NCBI RefSeq assembly: GCF_002000085.1
Contig: NZ_MUZU01000004.1
Coordinates: 310,001 to 374,000, forward strand
Reading direction: 5' to 3'
Source of the DNA: Pseudocolwellia agarivorans
Lineage (GTDB): Bacteria; Pseudomonadota; Gammaproteobacteria; Enterobacterales; Alteromonadaceae
Length of the DNA: 64,000 nucleotides
This document shows positions 16,230 through 23,521 of the stretch, one piece after another. The first letter of the stretch is position 1; each line of letters opens with the position of its first letter. The notes beneath the pieces are model-generated. The model ran no database searches. It was not told the origin of the DNA and worked only from the letters and a program-made list of their open reading frames with translations. The position numbers and the translations under genes were made by a program.

Positions 16230-17780
16230 ATGGATAATGTAAAAGTAACAAAATTATCTGAGCGTAGTATAAAAGCACAAGTTATTGTTTTCATTGTTAT
16301 TGCTATTACCTTAATGATTTTTGTATTGAGTTTCGTTACGTCTTCGGGCGTTAATCAACAATATCGTCAACTCATGCTGAAAAATGCAATGCAAATAACC
16401 GAGGGCTTAGCCAAACAAGCGGTGTTTTCTGTTTTATCTGGCTCTGAACAAAATGCCCAAGACGCCATGGAGCAAGTTCAGGGGTTTGAATCGGTTTCTG
16501 CTGCCCGAATTTTGTCAGATAATTACCAACCTTTTATTAGCCGAGGCGAATTTCCTAAGAGTATTCAAGACCATCATTCACATTTATTGAGTACTAATAT
16601 CTCTGTTGAAACCGATGATTTTTGGTTTATAACTTCTCCTATCGTGATAAAAATAGAAAACAATGAGGATGACAGTGGTGAGTTGGGTTTTGAAAATACT
16701 CAAGTCGCTAATGAGGTTATAGGCTACGCAGAAGTTGTTTATAGTAAATCTCACCTAATTGAAGCTCAAACTCAGCTTACCCTTCTTATTGCTTTAGTTG
16801 GCTTGATCTCCATTATTATTTTGAGTTTTGTTATGCACTTTGGGCTTGTCAAATTATTTATACCACTACGTAATTTAGCGGTAACCATGCAGTTAGCTGA
16901 AACAACGGGTGAATACGTGTTTGCTGAAAACACTGGCGCGAAAGAAATTAAAAGTATGGCGCATGCCTTTAATAGCATGATGAAAGTTTTGAAAAAACAA
17001 GAGAATGATATAAAACGCCATAGAGATAGACTTGAGAGCGAAGTTAAAGTAAGAACCTCTGAGTTAATTGAAGCCCGAGATGCAGCACTAACGGCAAGTC
17101 GTCATAAATCTGAATTTATCGCAAATATGAGCCATGAACTACGTACACCGATTCAATCGATTATCGGATATGGAGAGTTAGTTACCGAAGAGTTAGAGCT
17201 GGAAGGACAGTTTGATTTAATTGATGATATGGACCGCATCGCTAAAAACTCTCAACGATTACTTAATATGATTAATAGCTTGTTGAATTTAGCTAAAGTT
17301 GAATCAGGTAAAGTTGATGTAAGCATTGCAGAAGTAGATCTTGAAGGATTAATTTTAACGATTAGTGATACCATTTCACCGTTAGCATCGAGAAACAATA
17401 ATACATTTTCAATAGTACAAAATCAGAAAGTAAGTACGCTTCAAACAGACAAAGAAAAAGTTGAACAAGTACTCATTAACTTATTGAGTAACGCCTGTAA
17501 ATTTACTGAAAATGGAGAAATAATTTTTACAATAAACAATTCTGAAAACTTTATTGAATTTATTGTGAAAGATTCAGGTATAGGCTTAACGAAAGAACAA
17601 CAAATCTATATTTTTGAAGAGTTCCGCCAAGTAGACTCTAGTCAATCTAGAAAGTTTAGTGGAACAGGACTTGGGTTAGCTATTTCAAAAGCCTTTGTTG
17701 AGCTTATTAATGGCACTATAATCGTTGAAAGTGAGTTAGGTAAAGGGTCTGTGTTTGTTGTTAAAATACCTGCTCAATAA
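16230..17780 (+). CDS. Membrane sensor histidine kinase
   Basis: A 516-residue two-component kinase. TM1 is about 17-38; a periplasmic region of about 140 residues follows; TM2 is about 182-205; then HAMP, a short coiled coil (about 250-290), HisKA with H302 in the H-box (FIANMSHELRTPIQ), and HATPase with the N-box NLLSNACKFTENG, G1 DSGIGL and G2 GTGLGLAIS. There is no receiver domain, so it needs a separate regulator; the REC-REC-PAS-GGDEF-EAL protein at 23522-26065 is the nearest candidate. Forms an operon with the binding-protein gene (8-bp gap). Its stop codon lies in the loop of the bidirectional terminator. Confidence 0.92.
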   Translation: MDNVKVTKLSERSIKAQVIVFIVIAITLMIFVLSFVTSSGVNQQYRQLMLKNAMQITEGLAKQAVFSVLSGSEQNAQDAMEQVQGFESVSAARILSDNYQPFISRGEFPKSIQDHHSHLLSTNISVETDDFWFITSPIVIKIENNEDDSGELGFENTQVANEVIGYAEVVYSKSHLIEAQTQLTLLIALVGLISIIILSFVMHFGLVKLFIPLRNLAVTMQLAETTGEYVFAENTGAKEIKSMAHAFNSMMKVLKKQENDIKRHRDRLESEVKVRTSELIEARDAALTASRHKSEFIANMSHELRTPIQSIIGYGELVTEELELEGQFDLIDDMDRIAKNSQRLLNMINSLLNLAKVESGKVDVSIAEVDLEGLILTISDTISPLASRNNNTFSIVQNQKVSTLQTDKEKVEQVLINLLSNACKFTENGEIIFTINNSENFIEFIVKDSGIGLTKEQQIYIFEEFRQVDSSQSRKFSGTGLGLAISKAFVELINGTIIVESELGKGSVFVVKIPAQ

Positions 17781-17796
17781 TTTGAGTAGGTATTTT
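17763..17796. terminator. Bidirectional terminator enclosing kinase stop codon
   Basis: A 15-bp stem, AAAATACCTGCTCAA (17763-17777) with TTGAGTAGGTATTTT (17782-17796), has one G-T wobble. The TAA stop of the kinase is in the 4-nt loop. A/T runs on both sides serve both converging genes. Confidence 0.75.
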
Positions 17797-17821
17797 AACT
17801 CTAATTGAGCTTGTATTGGTG

Positions 17822-18631
17822 TTATTTGACTGTTCTTAATGCTTTACCTGTATAGGTAACATCTGAAGTCTTCAAAGGAGAAAAACCACCTTTAATTCTT
17901 TCCCTCGTATCGGTGTAGCATGCGGTAACACCACTGATTACTAATGACGAGAATATACGATAAACTTCTTCAGCACTATAGCCTTGATCTGATAAAAATG
18001 CTGAAACATAACCATTCACATTCATGGTCTCATCAAACCTTTTATTGAGGTGCTCTTCAATTTTATAAGCTAATGACAGATGCTTTCCAATAGTGAAATT
18101 CAAATCTTTGGTTACTTTTTCCATTGCTGGTATGCGTTCATCTCCCTTTGCAATAGGTCTTATATAACCCATTAAATAAGGTTTCCCTCCATTTTTTTTC
18201 ACTTCATTTGTTATGAAGTCGTCAATAGAGATGCCTTTCGTTATTTCTTTATAAGCATATTGAATGAACCCAACTCCACTAATAAGAGGTTTTATACCAT
18301 ATGATTTAGAGTCTGCTGCTAATACACCTAAAGTGGATGCTGCAACTGCAGTGGTGCGTGCGCTCCCTGCTAGGGCTCCAATTCTGTTACACCATATTCT
18401 AGGATCAGGCCAGCTTAAACAAATATGTATTGCTTCAATCCAGTCAGCTAGTTCTTTACTGGGAAGACGGCCTGTAGCGTTTAATATTACTACTTGCATA
18501 TAGGTTTTTTTACCAACAAGATCTTCCATCATATCGTAACCACAACATTGAACACCTTCCCCTATTTTCCATCCACCTCGAGCGCTTACTATACACCCAT
18601 GATAATGTTCCCAGTCTTGATAATTATTCAT
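17822..18631 (-). CDS. Short citrate-synthase-like protein B
   Basis: A 269-residue protein that I place in the citrate synthase/citryl-CoA lyase superfamily from its overall pattern: GYDMMEDLVG, LADWIEA, the central WPDPRIWCNRIGALAGSART helix, RPIAKGDERIPAME (cf. GHPVYKxxDPR), MNVNGYVSAFLSDQG (cf. NVDGYxxALLxDLG). It is short, like citryl-CoA lyases. By hand alignment all three canonical catalytic positions differ: I117 and R158 for the two histidines, N206 for the aspartate. The start overlaps the end of gene A by 8 bp; last gene of the ThDP/TonB/CS operon. Enzyme or partner subunit: function unknown. Confidence 0.65.
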   Translation of the reverse strand: MNNYQDWEHYHGCIVSARGGWKIGEGVQCCGYDMMEDLVGKKTYMQVVILNATGRLPSKELADWIEAIHICLSWPDPRIWCNRIGALAGSARTTAVAASTLGVLAADSKSYGIKPLISGVGFIQYAYKEITKGISIDDFITNEVKKNGGKPYLMGYIRPIAKGDERIPAMEKVTKDLNFTIGKHLSLAYKIEEHLNKRFDETMNVNGYVSAFLSDQGYSAEEVYRIFSSLVISGVTACYTDTRERIKGGFSPLKTSDVTYTGKALRTVK

Positions 18632-19421
18632 TTTTTAATTTCTCAATTGTATAGGCTTCATCAGGTTCGAATACCATAGAAGTTAAAGGTTTGTTGCTAT
18701 ATTCTAGGCCATGTGCCAATAAACCAGGCGCTGCGAATAGTTGCATTACAGAAGCACCTTGGCGCGGTTGAAAACCTAAATCAGCTAGTATTGCTGCGCA
18801 TATACTGGTTTTAGTTATACCTATATTTTCATTATATATAAGGGATTGAAGTTGATATAACCAAGAAAATATTTTTCCATCTTTAGCATAGGGTAAGAGG
18901 TTTTCAATAAGTGTATTGGCATAAGTGTCAGCATCACCATAATGTTGAGTAATGCTAGGAATTTTTTCTTGTAAAGCTTCTTCTTTCGCCTCTATTGCTG
19001 GCTTTTTAGCATACTTTCTAAATAAACGTATTGTTGCCTCTATTTCTCCTGCTCCATCAAATGTACCCCCATAAACTCCTAAAGAAATAGGAAGAATATT
19101 AACAGTATCAGATTTTCCTACTCCAGCAATTATACTTGCTTGGGCTGCTGGGTGACGTACACCAGGATTAATAAGAGCAATAGCTAGTTTGTTAAATAAT
19201 ATACTTTGTTCTTTCGAGGGGAGTTCTCCTCTAAGTAGCAAATATATAACGTCAGCAAAGTTACAGTTTTCTAGTAGATCTAAATGGTCATAGCCATGTA
19301 TAAATTGTTTTTCGACTAAATAGGGGTTGTGTTCAGGCGATTGCTCTAGGGTTATTTTAGTTTCTATTTTTACAGAAAACTGTTCGCCACGTGATTTAAC
19401 ATCACTAAAAGATGATTTCAT
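18624..19421 (-). CDS. Short citrate-synthase-like protein A
   Basis: A 265-residue member of the citrate synthase/citryl-CoA lyase superfamily. The N-terminal IHGYDHLDLLENCNFADVIY with LLLRGELPSKEQ is a classic match to the small-domain start of citrate synthases. GVYGGTFDGAGEIE (113-126) replaces the usual HGGAxE loop, with Tyr117 at the histidine; NENIGITKTSICAAILADLG replaces the NVDFYSG aspartate segment; and LFAAPGLLAHGLEY lacks the arginine. The ATG shares one base with the TonB-receptor stop (TAATG) and the end overlaps protein B, so both CS-like proteins and the receptor are translationally coupled. A and B may form a heterodimer. Confidence 0.7.
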   Translation of the reverse strand: MKSSFSDVKSRGEQFSVKIETKITLEQSPEHNPYLVEKQFIHGYDHLDLLENCNFADVIYLLLRGELPSKEQSILFNKLAIALINPGVRHPAAQASIIAGVGKSDTVNILPISLGVYGGTFDGAGEIEATIRLFRKYAKKPAIEAKEEALQEKIPSITQHYGDADTYANTLIENLLPYAKDGKIFSWLYQLQSLIYNENIGITKTSICAAILADLGFQPRQGASVMQLFAAPGLLAHGLEYSNKPLTSMVFEPDEAYTIEKLKNE

Positions 19422-21526
19422 TAGAATTTATACCTAAGTTCAGTATGTAAATAACGTTCAGATAAAGGGAGGTCGTTTGGAATGTTTACAGTTGAGCCGT
19501 TATTAAATGAAGGCTCTCTAGCGTCTTTATCTAGGATGTTTTTAGCTATTATAGCCAATTCAATAGGCGCATTATCACTTTTCCAACGCATACTAATATC
19601 ACTTGTCCAATAATTAGAAATATTATCACGAGGGTCGTCAAAATTACGTAATCTATTTTTGACAAAATTATTTTTAAAATTTAGTGAAATGGTGTCACTT
19701 ATATTCCAGTTAATTTGAGTATATATTTGCTGTTCGGGGACATTGGCAATCTTGGTGTTTGTATTTTTATTTTCTGCTTTAGAAATAGCATAGTTGGCAG
19801 ATATACTAATATTATTGCTAACTTTCCAATTAAGTTCTAATTCACTGCCATGAGCAATTTGTTTCCCAAAATTTTGAGCTGTATTACCATTTTGATCAGG
19901 AATATATTGAATAATATTATCCCATTCGTAGTAGTAAAAACTTAAAATAGCGCCAAAGCCTGAGCCAGGGTGATAGTCAAAAGCTAGTTCGGTGGTTTCA
20001 ATCTCTTCAGGTTTTAAATCAGGATTACCTAAAGCAACAGGGTTATTAATATTCCCTATATCAGCATAGGAAGGCGCTCTAAACGCTTTACCGTAAAGAA
20101 ACTTTGTTGATAAGTTTAAATTGGTAGACCAAACTAGGGCTAAACGAGGATTTGTTGTATTTCCAAAATCAGAATAGTTATCATATCTAACTCCTGCAGT
20201 TAATTCCCAATCATTGGCTATACTCCAAAGATCTTGAACGAATATATATCTATTTGTACGATCTGTTTCGCGCAAAAAAACGTAAGGGGTATCTGATACA
20301 TCAATTAATGGGCTTCCAGGAGTAATAAACTCACCATTAGGCCCTAATGCAAAATTTTTAGTTTCTTGTGTTCGGTATAAGTCACTATAAAAATACCCCA
20401 TACCTAATGTTAGCGTATGTTTATTAATACCATTATAAATTGAAGATATATTTATTCTACTGTGTTGTTCCCAATTCTCAGGATTACCAATTAATCCATC
20501 TTTGAAAGGACCTCCTAATCCAATATCTGTACCTTTGGGGTAAATTAGGTAATTGTTTTTAACTTGTTGTGAAGTATTGAAATAGCTTGCTTGTGCTGTG
20601 AGTTGCCAAGTATCTGTTAAATGTTTAGTGTAATTGATATCTATATTATAGCGTGTGCTTTTTTGTTTAACATCAAGATCTAATGCTTCCCCAAGTCCAG
20701 TTCCTACACCTGTATTATTTCTTAATTGATAGCCCGCTCTTAGTGTAAAAGTGTGGTAGTTTACTTCTGTCCTAATATCTATATTTTCGGTACTTAAATT
20801 TAATTGTCCTGGTGCATTACTGACATTAGTTTTAAACACCTTATCCAGTAATGTTTGCGCATCCTGCTCTATAATTTTATTAGAGCCATCTGTTTTGTGA
20901 TATTCAATTACCGCAGAGTATTTTAGGTCTTGCTGTTGGCCTGATATATTGAACCAAGCATCTTTTGTTGAATTAGTGCCTAACCTAGCCGATATTTCGT
21001 TTTTTTGAATATTATCAGCATTTTTCGTTATGATGTTAATAACACCCGAAAATGCATCAGCGCCATATATTGCAGAGCCGGGGCCGCGAATAACTTCGAT
21101 ACGTGCTATTGCTTCAACAGGCATTCCTCCCCAAACTTGGCCTCTATCCCCGACAAAGTTATTAGTGATGGGAATACCATTAACCAACATTAACACTTGA
21201 GAATTATAGGAACTATGTACTCCTCTAAAGCTATAAATAGGGTTGTAACCAACAGCGTTTCTAGATACATGTAAACCAGGCACGGCTTCCAGTACATCAT
21301 CTATATCTGTAGCCCCCATGTTTTTTATTTGCTGGCTGGTAAATACGCTGGCGACAGCAGGTGCTTTATATATTTGAGTTTTTATTCCTGTTGCTATTTC
21401 AACTAACTCTTCACTGCCATAAAAATCTACAAAATAATCGTCGTTCTCTTCTAAGGTGTAATCTTGCGCAAATGCATTGGGGGCTACTGAGAAAACAGCT
21501 AATAAAGAAAGGGTGATCAATTTCAT
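19421..21526 (-). CDS. TonB-dependent outer-membrane receptor
   Basis: A 701-residue receptor with a signal peptide (1-20, FAQD), a plug domain (about 45-165: QIKNMGATDIDDVLEAVPG, RIEVIRGPGSAIYGADAFSG) and a 22-strand barrel ending in LRYKF with the terminal Phe. The leading segment YGSEELVEIATGIKTQ occurs in a receptor class I associate with ABC_sub_bind proteins and sensor kinases in Alteromonadales. It lies inside a metabolic operon (ThDP enzyme upstream by 95 bp, CS-like genes overlapping downstream). The substrate is unknown; a small carboxylate, metal chelate or cofactor is possible. No Fur-like box was recognised upstream. Confidence 0.9.
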   Translation of the reverse strand: MKLITLSLLAVFSVAPNAFAQDYTLEENDDYFVDFYGSEELVEIATGIKTQIYKAPAVASVFTSQQIKNMGATDIDDVLEAVPGLHVSRNAVGYNPIYSFRGVHSSYNSQVLMLVNGIPITNNFVGDRGQVWGGMPVEAIARIEVIRGPGSAIYGADAFSGVINIITKNADNIQKNEISARLGTNSTKDAWFNISGQQQDLKYSAVIEYHKTDGSNKIIEQDAQTLLDKVFKTNVSNAPGQLNLSTENIDIRTEVNYHTFTLRAGYQLRNNTGVGTGLGEALDLDVKQKSTRYNIDINYTKHLTDTWQLTAQASYFNTSQQVKNNYLIYPKGTDIGLGGPFKDGLIGNPENWEQHSRINISSIYNGINKHTLTLGMGYFYSDLYRTQETKNFALGPNGEFITPGSPLIDVSDTPYVFLRETDRTNRYIFVQDLWSIANDWELTAGVRYDNYSDFGNTTNPRLALVWSTNLNLSTKFLYGKAFRAPSYADIGNINNPVALGNPDLKPEEIETTELAFDYHPGSGFGAILSFYYYEWDNIIQYIPDQNGNTAQNFGKQIAHGSELELNWKVSNNISISANYAISKAENKNTNTKIANVPEQQIYTQINWNISDTISLNFKNNFVKNRLRNFDDPRDNISNYWTSDISMRWKSDNAPIELAIIAKNILDKDAREPSFNNGSTVNIPNDLPLSERYLHTELRYKF

Positions 21527-21621
21527 AAACAGTACAGCTTCCTGATGTTAAAAAATAGAATTAAATTAACAATATCAAATTTATACATGATAATTTAAGT
21601 GAAGTACATTATTTTAAATCT

Positions 21622-23400
21622 TTAAGTAATCTCATTATTTCCGGTAAGAAAAACAGCGCCTTCTTGCAAGCTTTTTACGCGATCCATCATCGGGGGGATT
21701 TCATTACTATCAATTCTTACATCTAAAACAGTGGGCACGTTTTTATTAAAAAAAGCATGAACATCTAAAGCCATTAATTCTTTGGGCGACTCAATGATAT
21801 GGCCGTCTGCACCTTGTGCTTGAGCAAGTAAAGCAAAATTAATTTGGTTTAACTTCCAGCCCACTTGTTCAGCATTACTCATTCGTTGCCCAAATTTAAC
21901 CATGCCGTAAGCACTATCATTGAGTACGATAAAAAGTATCGGGAGATTGTTGTCTACTGCTACACCTATTTCGTGAGAACTCATTTGCCAAGCACCATCA
22001 CCAATTAAACATACGTGAGGTTTGTCGGGAGATGCCATAGCAGAACCAATGACGGCGCCCATTGACCAAGCCATACTGCCAAAACCCATGGCTATACGGT
22101 AACAACCTGAGTTGTTAGAGGTAGTTAAGTAGTGTGTTGCCCATGCCCAAATATTTCCAGCATCAATAAAAAAGCGTGTATCTTCGGGAAGTTGTGTTGA
22201 TAGATAACCCATGAGTCGTTGTGGTTTGATGGGAATGTCATCAGATATACATTTCTGTTCATCAATAAGTTCTGCATAGCCACCTAATATATTTTTATTG
22301 CATTCTAGCTCTATACCTTCCCAAGTTCTTCGCCAGCTTTGTTGGGATATTTTATTTAATAATCTATTTACAATACCGTTTAGGTGCCCACATACATGGA
22401 GTTTAGCCATAGGTGAGCGACTAAAACTTTCGACGGAAGAATCTATATGGATAAGCTTTTCGTTTAGTAGGTCGCTACTTAAGCCACCAATACCTGTTTC
22501 AGTAATTGAGGTACCAAAAGCAAGAATGAGTTCAATGTCGTCATTTTTAAAAAGCTCACGCGCAGAACGATGGCCAGCATAACCATATACACCATAGTAA
22601 AGAGGGTGTTTTTCGTTTACCCACCTTTTTCCCATAGGGCCCGACACAAAAGGAGCGTTAATCGTTTCAGCTAATGTTTCTATTTGTTGGTAGGCTCCTG
22701 CACAACTATGTCCTAAATATATAACAACTTTATTTACTTTGATTATCTCTTCAATAAGTTGCTCTACGGCAAGCGTGTCTTCTAAGGAGGCTTTGTTCAT
22801 TAAATAATTGATATGAGCATTTGGATTATCATGTCCATAAGGCATACGCAATATATCGGATGGAATACTGATATGAACAGGGCCTCGTGGAGCTTGGTAG
22901 GTTTCCATTAATGCTGATATTAATTTACTTTCTAGTTGTAATTCGTGGGAAACTAACGCGTTATATTTTGTACAGTTTCTAAATATACTAACGGTATCTA
23001 TTGCTGTTTCACTGGAGTCTTGTAAAGAGCGTTTACCAAACTTGGGTAAGGCGGTTTGTGCTGTAATTACAAGCATTGATGATTTATCAACAGAGGCTGA
23101 GGCAACACCGGTTATAAGGTTAGTTGCACCTGGGCCTGTTGTTGAACATACAACACCTAATTTACCGGTTTCTCTAAAGTAACCGTCTGCCATAAATGCT
23201 GCAGCGCATTCATGCCTGGCTATTACAAGTTTAGGTCCGCCATTTCTTTCTGAGCGTGCTAAGGCATTGATAAAAGGCTCTATTGCGCCTCCAGGTACTC
23301 CAAAAACACACTCAATACCGAGTTGCTTAAGGTAGGTAATGATCAGGTCTGCATAATCAAATGCATGTTCTTGAGGTGCTACTAAATCTTGGTGACTCAT
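21622..23400 (-). CDS. ThDP-dependent enzyme, acetolactate-synthase-like
   Basis: A 592-residue three-domain ThDP enzyme. PYR domain: conserved GVPGGAIEPFI and catalytic Glu64 in ARHECAAAFMADGY. Central domain: about 210-340. PP domain: GDG 467-469 through N494, the Mg/ThDP-binding motif. It is close to acetolactate synthases in fold, but I see no regulatory subunit gene and no RFDDR-type FAD segment in the central domain, so branched-chain synthesis is unlikely. Decarboxylation or carboligation of a 2-oxoacid is inferred. First gene of the operon with the TonB receptor and two citrate-synthase-like genes. Confidence 0.82.
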   Translation of the reverse strand: MSHQDLVAPQEHAFDYADLIITYLKQLGIECVFGVPGGAIEPFINALARSERNGGPKLVIARHECAAAFMADGYFRETGKLGVVCSTTGPGATNLITGVASASVDKSSMLVITAQTALPKFGKRSLQDSSETAIDTVSIFRNCTKYNALVSHELQLESKLISALMETYQAPRGPVHISIPSDILRMPYGHDNPNAHINYLMNKASLEDTLAVEQLIEEIIKVNKVVIYLGHSCAGAYQQIETLAETINAPFVSGPMGKRWVNEKHPLYYGVYGYAGHRSARELFKNDDIELILAFGTSITETGIGGLSSDLLNEKLIHIDSSVESFSRSPMAKLHVCGHLNGIVNRLLNKISQQSWRRTWEGIELECNKNILGGYAELIDEQKCISDDIPIKPQRLMGYLSTQLPEDTRFFIDAGNIWAWATHYLTTSNNSGCYRIAMGFGSMAWSMGAVIGSAMASPDKPHVCLIGDGAWQMSSHEIGVAVDNNLPILFIVLNDSAYGMVKFGQRMSNAEQVGWKLNQINFALLAQAQGADGHIIESPKELMALDVHAFFNKNVPTVLDVRIDSNEIPPMMDRVKSLQEGAVFLTGNNEIT

Positions 23401-23521
23401 AATTTTCTCAGTTAAACTTACTATTAAAATACGACAATTATTTATCGAGCTAAAAAATTAGCTTCATAAAAATTAAATGTAATAGAACAATTTCTTGATT
23501 AAATTTTAGTGCTTGTTGCTG

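Noticed and set aside
23448..23463. AGCTAA/TTAGCT hairpin between the ThDP and c-di-GMP genes
   Set aside because: Short stem, no T-run; it probably does not separate transcripts.
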